From Candidatus Harrisonbacteria bacterium (GTDB lineage: Bacteria > Patescibacteriota > Minisyncoccia > UBA6257 > 1-14-0-10-44-23): 39,733 bases of DNA. Shown in pieces: positions 7,341 to 12,976 of this stretch; position 1 is the first letter of the stretch; each line of letters begins with the position of its first letter. The position numbers and the translations under genes were made by a program. The stretch covers positions 1 to 39,733 of the forward strand of contig JAHFLF010000002.1 of NCBI GenBank assembly GCA_023255625.1, given 5' to 3'. Under the pieces are notes generated by a model. The model did no database searches and had not been told where the DNA came from. It saw only the letters and a list, made by a program, of their open reading frames with translations.

Positions 7341-8015
7341 TTAGGCAATATGCTTTACAATTTCCGCAAAAATTTTTGGCGGTTCCTGGTCGGCGCTGAT
7401 TGTCACGATTTTCATGCCTTGTTTGCGCAGCTCGTCAAGAATAGGAACGGTGCGGGTGGTGTACTGCTCATAGCGGGTTTTGTAGGTCTCTGGGTTGTCG
7501 TCTTTTCGGATACTTAACTCACCCATACAGATTGGACATGTTTCTACTGGCGAGTTGCTTAAAACCGGTGTTGTGCAGACTGTGCAGGTGCGGCGGATTT
7601 TGTTTCGTCCCGCCGCTATTTCTGGCTTGATGTCCAAATAAAATGCGTGGACGTTTTCTTTTCCGTACAGTTTGTGAAGCGTCTGTAAAAGACCGGCCGT
7701 GTTCTTATTGCCAAATGCCTCATAGAGCGTTCGTGGGCTGCCGCTGTAGACAATGCTCATACCGGCTTTTGCAATTCGCTTAGCACCTTTTTTGAACATG
7801 CCAAGCACCCAGCTCGGAGTGTTTAAAATGCCTTTCTCATTTTGCTCGCGTTCTTTTTTGAGTCGGGCATTATCTTTGTTTGCCGGATCATATAAAATCG
7901 CCCGCAGTTCCTTGCCGCTATCCCAGTGATAAAAACCTTTTGTCCAAGCCAAAAGATTGGCCTGCGTCCCCTTGCCGCTGCCGGGTGTTCCAAAAATGAA
8001 AATAGCTTGCTTCAT
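7341..8015 (-). CDS. adk: Adenylate kinase (zinc-lid type)
   Basis: Converts ATP plus AMP to two ADP. The P-loop is GTPGSGKGTQAN at residues about 8-19. The LID has four cysteines in the Cys4 zinc arrangement CTVC ... CPIC (about residues 144-166), as in Gram-positive and CPR enzymes. Length 224 aa. The NMP-binding part is divergent (YSGSPRTLYEAFG instead of the usual DGFPR region), so the AMP specificity is less certain than the fold. It heads adk-map-Nudix-MBL. The start codon adjoins a palindromic repeat block (8041-8115). Confidence 0.88.
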   Translation of the reverse strand: MKQAIFIFGTPGSGKGTQANLLAWTKGFYHWDSGKELRAILYDPANKDNARLKKEREQNEKGILNTPSWVLGMFKKGAKRIAKAGMSIVYSGSPRTLYEAFGNKNTAGLLQTLHKLYGKENVHAFYLDIKPEIAAGRNKIRRTCTVCTTPVLSNSPVETCPICMGELSIRKDDNPETYKTRYEQYTTRTVPILDELRKQGMKIVTISADQEPPKIFAEIVKHIA

Positions 8016-8040
8016 AGATCTACGAATAACGAATTAATTC

Positions 8041-8115
8041 ACGAAAGTACGAATAGATACAAGGATAACAATTATTCGTACTTTCGTACAGGATTCCTGC
8101 CTACCGGCAGGCAGG
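8041..8115. repeat. Inverted repeat plus CCTGCC/GGCAGG palindrome upstream of adk
   Basis: A perfect 15-bp inverted repeat (ACGAAAGTACGAATA at 8041-8055, complement at 8073-8087, 17-nt loop) is followed by the palindrome CCTGCCTACCGGCAGG (8096-8111). These two elements occupy most of the 113-bp gap between adk and the NADH dehydrogenase gene. A similar CCTGCCGGCAGG lies at 15660-15671. Confidence 0.7.
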
Positions 8116-8128
8116 CGTAACTCGTTGG

Positions 8129-9415
8129 TCATCCGAGATTATCATTTCTGATAAAAATCCAAAAACCCATCAGCCAATACTTAACCGCTCTTGTAATCTT
8201 AAAAATTGAAAGCAAATAATTAAACTCAACCGCACCTTTCACTACCCAGGCAAAAAAACCGGTAAAAAGTATTGGCCCGAATTTGGCGATAGCGTACTTT
8301 CCGCCGATTGGCAGAATGTAGGGGTAATTTATCGGATGATACTGTTCTGCTCGCACAGTTCGTATTAATTCCTGTTCGGCAAAAATTTCCTGAAGGATAT
8401 TGTGAGCCACTACCCTGCCCTGATTTATGGCCGCTCTGGCAACACCAGGTGTTGGTTTTCCGGTTTTCGGGTCAATAAAAGAGATTGCATCGCCAATACC
8501 ATACACTCTTGTCGCCAAGGAGAGGTCATCTGGTTCGGGCAGGCAGACCATTTCCGGAGTTACTAAAATCCGCGTACCAGACTGATCTTTCTTCAGTTGT
8601 AGTGTATTCATTAGATGATTTGGTGCAACGCCACCGGTCCAGATCAAGACATCAAATGGAATTTTTTCGCCGCTTTGCAAAATTACTTGTTTATCATCGA
8701 CTTGCTGGATTCGTTTACCGGCTAGGGTGACCACGCCAAGTTTTGTCAGCCGTTTTTGCGCATACCGGACAATGCGCGGACTAAAGTTCGAGATAACGCT
8801 TGGGCCCCCGTCAATAATCATCACCTGCTCGGAGCAGTCGCCGCCGAAAATTCGCGGCAATCCTCTCAAAAGATTTTTAATTTCACCGGCCAGCTCAACT
8901 CCGGTCGGCCCGCCGCCGCCGATTATGACCCGCAATGCAGGTTTATCCTCCCCTTCTTCGCATTCAACAATTTTTTCCCGGATTCGGAGTGCGTCAGTGA
9001 ATGTTTTTAGCGGTAAAGCGTGCTCAAGCATGCCCGGAATATTAAAATAATTAACTTGACTGCCGAGTGCCAAGACAAGCCAATCACATCTTAATGCCGT
9101 GCCTGTTTCAAATTTAATCTCGCCACCGATTAAATCTATTTCCGTAACAACACCGGTAACTATTTCAACCGGCAGACCATCTAAAATTTCTTTGATAGAA
9201 AAAGCAACAATCCTTTTCAACTGGCTATTTGAGGCAACGAGGTCGGTCGTCGTCGCAGTTTCGTAAAGCGTTGGCGTAAATGTATGGTAAGTATTTTTGT
9301 CGACGAGAATAATCCGATAGAGTTCCGTTAATTTTCGCCGTTTAATACATTTGGAAATTTTCCGGGCCGTTTGTAGTCCACCAAAACCACCGCCAAGAAT
9401 AAGGATGTTTTTCAT
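8129..9415 (-). CDS. ndh: Type II NADH dehydrogenase (FAD-dependent, non-proton-pumping)
   Basis: Membrane-associated flavoprotein that oxidises NADH and reduces quinone. The N-terminal FAD site is ILGGGFGGLQTARKI, the central NADH-binding Rossmann motif is VIIGGGGPTGVELAGEI, and VYGIGDAISF is the second FAD contact. The amphipathic C-terminus (YLLSIFKITRAVKYWLMGFW) fits membrane docking. Length 428 aa. Monocistronic on the minus strand. The upstream spacer (9436-9492) holds a repeat-like tract. The family also contains sulfide:quinone-like members, but the ETATTTDLVASNS region and the overall form favour Ndh. Confidence 0.85.
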   Translation of the reverse strand: MKNILILGGGFGGLQTARKISKCIKRRKLTELYRIILVDKNTYHTFTPTLYETATTTDLVASNSQLKRIVAFSIKEILDGLPVEIVTGVVTEIDLIGGEIKFETGTALRCDWLVLALGSQVNYFNIPGMLEHALPLKTFTDALRIREKIVECEEGEDKPALRVIIGGGGPTGVELAGEIKNLLRGLPRIFGGDCSEQVMIIDGGPSVISNFSPRIVRYAQKRLTKLGVVTLAGKRIQQVDDKQVILQSGEKIPFDVLIWTGGVAPNHLMNTLQLKKDQSGTRILVTPEMVCLPEPDDLSLATRVYGIGDAISFIDPKTGKPTPGVARAAINQGRVVAHNILQEIFAEQELIRTVRAEQYHPINYPYILPIGGKYAIAKFGPILFTGFFAWVVKGAVEFNYLLSIFKITRAVKYWLMGFWIFIRNDNLG

Positions 9416-9492
9416 AGGGCTTCCCGAAGATCGAATATATAAATTAAAGAGGTAATATACAAATAAAGCAATAGGGATATTCGCGATTACTT

Positions 9493-9531
9493 AAAAAATG
9501 CGAGAACCCCCGGGCGTAAGCCAGAGGGTTC
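9493..9531 (-). terminator. Rho-independent terminator (minus)
   Basis: On the minus strand GAACCC ... GGGTTC (9526-9531 with 9504-9509) folds and is followed by TCGCATTTTTT. It would end a transcript running leftward through 10.2-9.5 kb, before ndh. Confidence 0.6.
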
Positions 9532-10240
9532 GGTGCTTGGATGCGGGGCAGTTCATCAAACCTGTAACCATCGCGCCGCGAGAAGCGCGTCTGGAAGATT
9601 GATCTTCTGCCCCGCTGGGAGAGAGGGAGGAGCCCGCCGGCGTGCTTTTGCACGCCGGCGGTACGAGACGCGGGACTCTAACTTATAAGTCCATAGGCGC
9701 GTCCGACGGAGTAGTGTTGGCCCTCCTTTGGGACCGTAGCTTTACTCCGTAGCAGTGGGGGCGCGCTTCGCCCCCACCACTGTGCCAGCGGGCTGCTTTC
9801 TTGGGAAAAGCAGGCGCTTTTTATTGTATTGAGAAGGGTGGTGGGGGCGTAAGACATGCCCGTACAAGCCCCCACCTTCGATCGGTCTCTGTTCGTGCCT
9901 CCTCCCGAAGATGCTTGCGGGCACGGAAGACGACCAAGCCGCCGCGCGGAGCGCAAGCTGCAGCGATCCACGAACCCTTTCTGCGCGGTCAAGGTGCACC
10001 GGTTTACGAGTTTTGGGGATTTTTTCAGAGGAAGGCGCTTCCGCCATCCTGCCTGTGCCCCTCCCGTATACCGTTAACTCAACACGCGCAATGCGGACGC
10101 AGCCGGAGAAGAATCCCCCGGTCTGCGCCGCTATTTGTGGCCAGAGGCCGAACAGAGCGCTATACAAGTTTGTAAAGCAGTCTATTCGACCCCCAACCAC
10201 ACTATTCGGTAACATTCGAGCCATTCAAAGAACTAAAATA

Positions 10241-10268
10241 AAAATACTCTATCCTGAAAATCTGTCAA
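10241..10268 (-). promoter_or_regulatory. Candidate sigma-70-type promoter for a leftward non-coding transcript
   Basis: On the minus strand TTGACA (10263-10268) is followed after 16 bp by TATTTT (10241-10246). Transcription would enter the hairpin-rich region. The -10 is only a moderate match. Confidence 0.4.
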
Positions 10269-10274
10269 GTTTTT

Positions 10275-10405
10275 CGGCGGGGAGCAGTGAAGTTCCCCGC
10301 CGAGGTTTTCGGCTGCGTCAGTTGCCGAGGGTTCTCCGAACCCAATCTTCCGCAGACCTCGAGGGCCTTTCGCGGCGGGTGACCGTGGACTTATACTGAC
10401 GCAGC
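10275..10405. ncRNA. Candidate structured RNA, unidentified
   Basis: Two nested structures lie side by side: a 9-bp CGGCGGGGA stem (10275-10283 with 10294-10302), and a long-range 10-bp GCTGCGTCAG/CTGACGCAGC helix (10312-10321 with 10396-10405) enclosing a further GGGTTC/GAACCC hairpin. No ORF is credible here. The strand is unresolved. Confidence 0.4.
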
Positions 10406-10475
10406 TTCAAGAATAATCTTACGCGTTTTTAAATTTTGGGCAAGTATCCTATAAAAGAGCAGACAGCGGATTCAA

Positions 10476-10521
10476 AAATCCCTCACCGCAAGCGGTCCCC
10501 TCCCTTTTTCAAAGGGAGAAT
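10476..10521. repeat. Half copy of the ATTCTCCC palindromic element at the pheS stop
   Basis: AAATCCCTCACCGCAAGCGG followed by TCCCCTCCCTTT and AAAGGGAGAAT equals the right half of the elements at 16449-16549 and 19882-19993. The pheS stop codon TAA shares its last base with the element's terminal ATTCTCCC. Confidence 0.85.
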
Positions 10522-11666
10522 TAACGGATCTCCGCACCAAACTGTTTTTTTGTCTCTTCAATGACTTTGTTTTGCAGCGGTTCAATCTCTTCTACCGTGA
10601 GCGTCCGGTCAATACTGCGGTAGACGATGTGATACGCATAGCTGATTTTGTCCGCGCCAAATTTTTTATCGTTTTCGTATTTATCCAGCAGCGTTACCTC
10701 CTCGGCTAAATCCCCTACAATGTCGCGAATCAAATCAAAATAATTATTTGGAATAAAAGTCTTGGGCACGACAAACGATATGTCACGGGTGATGGCCGGA
10801 TACTTGCTAACCTCTTTGAACTTGTTGCCCAGTTTAAGCTGTTTTTTCACCCGCTCGTCCTGGCTCCAGAGCAGACGGATGTCCGGCAGAGACATGCTAA
10901 CCATCGCCAGCCGTTCCAGTCCAAAACCAAACCACCAGCCGGTGTAATGATCCACGCCGAAGTTTTTGAGCACGCTTTCGCGCGGCACGCCGCAGCCGAG
11001 CATCTCAATCCACTTGCCGTCCTTCTCAATCTCCATCTCCATACTTGGATCGGTGTACGGGAAGTCATCCTTATTAAAGCGATTTTTAACATCTTTGCCG
11101 AAAAGGTTGTGGGAAATATCATTAAGAGCTTCTTTGAGCTTTTCCTGCCAGACCGCTCCGGTATCTTTTTCGGTTTTCGGCACCATGTATCCACCGCCAA
11201 ACTGGTGGAAGACATTCATGTGGCGATTATCAATTTCGTCTTTACGGTAGACTTTGCCGTAGCAGACCACGCCGAATGACTCCCCTTTTGCGATTTTCGT
11301 TTTTATTTCCGGCAGATTTAAATAGTAGTGCCAAAAAACTGTGTCGTGGGTACGCAAAATGTTTTCATCGTTCACATAATAGGTGTCGCTTTTGCTGCGC
11401 GCCGGGTGGCCAGGTGGCATATTAAACAAATCAAAGGTAACACTGGCCGGCACAATCTCCGGAATTTTGATGATGTCAAAACCATCAAGACTTTTTGCGC
11501 TTAGTGCTTTTTGGATGATTTCATACAGCGGGCTGCCTGGCGTGCGCGATAGGTCCGGCATGGCCAAAAACCGCTTCATGCGGAGCGCCTCGGCGTCAGT
11601 TCGTTTTTCTAGTTCTGCCCGAGCAGATTTTTCTTCAGGGGTGTCTATGATGATTTCCCGATGCAT
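10521..11666 (-). CDS. pheS: Single-chain phenylalanyl-tRNA synthetase: PheS core plus C-terminal FDX-ACB domain
   Basis: Class IIc synthetase charging tRNA-Phe. Residues about 60-285 are the PheS-type catalytic core, with motif 2 (YGKVYRKDEIDNRHMNVFHQ) and motif 3 (FGFGLERLAM). From about residue 288 (KYPAITRDISFVVP) to the end it has the ferredoxin-fold anticodon-binding domain that bacterial enzymes carry on PheT. The N-terminal coiled coil of bacterial PheS is absent. This core-plus-FDX-ACB layout is that of mitochondrial monomeric PheRS (381 aa here). No pheT is adjacent. Upstream is a DUF2000 gene 22 bp away, probably in one operon. The stop abuts a palindromic repeat. Confidence 0.88.
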   Translation of the reverse strand: MHREIIIDTPEEKSARAELEKRTDAEALRMKRFLAMPDLSRTPGSPLYEIIQKALSAKSLDGFDIIKIPEIVPASVTFDLFNMPPGHPARSKSDTYYVNDENILRTHDTVFWHYYLNLPEIKTKIAKGESFGVVCYGKVYRKDEIDNRHMNVFHQFGGGYMVPKTEKDTGAVWQEKLKEALNDISHNLFGKDVKNRFNKDDFPYTDPSMEMEIEKDGKWIEMLGCGVPRESVLKNFGVDHYTGWWFGFGLERLAMVSMSLPDIRLLWSQDERVKKQLKLGNKFKEVSKYPAITRDISFVVPKTFIPNNYFDLIRDIVGDLAEEVTLLDKYENDKKFGADKISYAYHIVYRSIDRTLTVEEIEPLQNKVIEETKKQFGAEIR

Positions 11667-11688
11667 AGAGTTGATTATAGCAGATAGG

Positions 11689-12099
11689 TTAGGATAATTT
11701 GCTCAAGTTTTTTGTAAGCGGGTAGACAATCTCTTCAGGGCCGTATATCCATACTGCCCGATATTGTAAGGCATCTTCGTTGTGGGCCGCAATAGTCCGT
11801 GTATACTCGGCATAATCTGCCGGAGCGGCGTCATCCGTATAGTCAACCACAAGAATTCCTTTATCAAGACACTCCTTGCGGATTGTTTTCATCTTGTTCT
11901 GTCCGGCTTTCCGGACATAGTGTCCGATTTGCGTCAGGTATTTGTGGGTGGATCCATCTCCGTCAACTACATCGGGTCCAAATGTTTCTTGCGGCAGCTC
12001 CCTACCGGCAGTAAGGCCCAGTACAAAGGCGGCATTAGAAATGATTCCTTTGTCTTCCCTGGCTTGATCCACTATGAGTACGCTTATATTTTTGTTCAT
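11689..12099 (-). CDS. DUF2000 family protein
   Basis: Small cytoplasmic protein, 136 aa, that I place in DUF2000 (a family with a peptidyl-tRNA-hydrolase-2-like fold) from AAFVLGLTAGRE and PDVVDGDGSTHKYLTQIGHY. The function is not established for the family. It is upstream of the one-chain pheS on the same strand with a 22-bp gap, so the two are probably co-transcribed; a tRNA-related role is only a guess. A bidirectional terminator (12132-12154) separates it from the VOC gene. Confidence 0.7.
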   Translation of the reverse strand: MNKNISVLIVDQAREDKGIISNAAFVLGLTAGRELPQETFGPDVVDGDGSTHKYLTQIGHYVRKAGQNKMKTIRKECLDKGILVVDYTDDAAPADYAEYTRTIAAHNEDALQYRAVWIYGPEEIVYPLTKNLSKLS

Positions 12100-12131
12100 A
12101 TTTTGTGATTTAAGTTTACTATGAATAATGA

Positions 12132-12154
12132 AAAACCGCCCAAGCGGCGGTTTT
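12132..12154. terminator. Bidirectional hairpin terminator
   Basis: AAAACCGCC (12132-12140), loop CAAGC, GGCGGTTTT (12146-12154). On the minus strand it continues to five T, ending the VOC transcript. A second small hairpin (TACCGCC/GGCGGTA, about 12181-12208) precedes it. Confidence 0.75.
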
Positions 12155-12273
12155 GGTTAGTCAATTTCTAAACAAAACTCTACCGCCTGGGCGATGTAAA
12201 GGCGGTAAAGAAAAACTGGCGAGTTGTGATAGATGTAATCATCATATGTACGATATCACGGGTAAATTCGGTG

Positions 12274-12714
12274 TCAATACCAGTCAACTAATTCGGTAAA
12301 GCGTACATAAAATCCAAATGGATCAACGACTCTAAAGTCTTTTTTGTTCCATCGTTTGAGCATGAGGGGCTGTGAAATCTGCTCTGGTTTAAGTTTGTCT
12401 TTGATGTTGTTCCAGAGTCCTTCAACATCAGAGACGGGGATCGTTATTTCAACTTCGTATCCGCGCCGTGTGCCAGCCGGAAAATCTTTGAAAAATGCAT
12501 GTTGCGAAACCTTTTCTTTGTCACCATAGAAATTTAAATGTGTCTCGCCGAGCGCGTCTTCGCGTCTTAGGACCATGTAGCCGAGGTCGCTGTTACCGCC
12601 ACTCTGTGGGTCGTAGCGAATTTCACGAAAACCAAAAATGCCATAAAAATCTCGCGCTGTCTGAAAATCAGGGACATGCAGTTCGAGAATTAAATTATTC
12701 GTTACTTTGTCCAT
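12274..12714 (-). CDS. VOC superfamily (glyoxalase/bleomycin-resistance-like) protein
   Basis: Vicinal-oxygen-chelate fold protein of 146 aa with two beta-alpha-beta-beta-beta modules: LELHVPDFQTARDFYGIFGF at the N-terminus and EVEITIPVSDVEGLWNNI followed by FRVVDPFGFYVRFTE in the second half. Members are lyases, dioxygenases or ligand-binding resistance proteins; the substrate here is unknown. The ATG (12712-12714) lies only 2 nt beyond the 3' end of the tRNA at 12717-12788, with no room for a Shine-Dalgarno site outside the tRNA. It must be expressed from the tRNA transcript, and tRNA 3' processing would leave an almost leaderless mRNA. Confidence 0.8.
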   Translation of the reverse strand: MDKVTNNLILELHVPDFQTARDFYGIFGFREIRYDPQSGGNSDLGYMVLRREDALGETHLNFYGDKEKVSQHAFFKDFPAGTRRGYEVEITIPVSDVEGLWNNIKDKLKPEQISQPLMLKRWNKKDFRVVDPFGFYVRFTELVDWY

Positions 12715-12716
12715 AG

Positions 12717-12788
12717 TACCAGGGGCGAGGATCGGACTCGCGGCCTAACGCTTATGAAGCGTTTGCTCTACCACTGAGCTACCCTGGC
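12717..12788 (-). tRNA. tRNA with CAU anticodon, elongator type (Met, or Ile2)
   Basis: 72-nt cloverleaf: acceptor GCCAGGG/CCCTGGT (G1 opposite U72), D stem GCTC/GAGC, anticodon stem AACGC/GCGTT with loop TTCATAA, T stem GCGAG/CTCGC, discriminator A. CCA is not encoded. The C11-G24 pair is elongator type. Met and lysidine-modified Ile (CAU) cannot be separated by eye. Confidence 0.9.
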
Positions 12789-12796
12789 GTACGAAA

Positions 12797-12848
12797 ATAA
12801 TAGCGATTTTAGAGAATTATTGCAAACTTTCAACTTTTGCTCTATAAT
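12797..12848. promoter_or_regulatory. Divergent tRNA promoters sharing one palindromic -35 box
   Basis: TTGCAA at 12820-12825 is its own reverse complement. Rightward it pairs with TATAAT (12843-12848), spacer 17; leftward with TATTAT (minus strand, 12797-12802), spacer 17. The rightward promoter reads the initiator tRNA (12872) and the leftward one the elongator-type tRNA (12788). Confidence 0.75.
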
Positions 12849-12871
12849 ATCTGCTTACCGCTGTTCAAGGC

Positions 12872-12946
12872 AGCGGAGTAGGGAAACGGTATCCCGCTTG
12901 GCTCATAACCAGGAGACAGTCAGTTCGACTCTGACCTCCGCAACCA
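12872..12946 (+). tRNA. Initiator tRNA-fMet (CAU), CCA encoded
   Basis: Acceptor AGCGGAG/CTCCGCA leaves A1 opposite A72, the unpaired 1:72 position typical of initiators. D stem GGGA/TCCC gives G11-C24 (purine-pyrimidine, the initiator type). Anticodon stem CTTGG/CCAGG, loop CTCATAA. T stem GTCAG/CTGAC, T loop TTCGACT, then A and CCA. Two of the three conserved G-C pairs of initiator anticodon stems are present; the third is U29-A41. Confidence 0.9.
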
Positions 12947-12976
12947 TTCTTCGCTAAAGCTTCGAAATGGCAAGCA

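Larger units (their letters stand above)
9416..10475. other. 1.06-kb region with no convincing gene, rich in GC hairpins
   Basis: Open frames on both strands are GC-driven and show no recognisable protein character. The sequence contains many perfect or near-perfect stems: GCGGGGCAG/CTGCCCCGC (about 9543-9616), a 12-bp CCGCCGGCGTGC-TTTT hairpin (about 9630-9658), a GTGGGGGCG hairpin (about 9763-9783) and a GGTGGGGGC hairpin (about 9838-9878). A TTGACA-type minus-strand promoter (10241-10268) and a minus-strand terminator (9493-9531) bracket about 0.7 kb, so a long minus-strand non-coding RNA is the best reading. I could not match it to RNase P RNA, tmRNA or SRP RNA signatures. Confidence 0.5.

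Noticed and set aside
9742-10224. 160-codon minus-strand frame and overlapping plus-strand frames
   Set aside because: Several long frames overlap in GC-rich DNA on both strands, none with recognisable domains or ribosome-binding site; better explained by composition and RNA structure.
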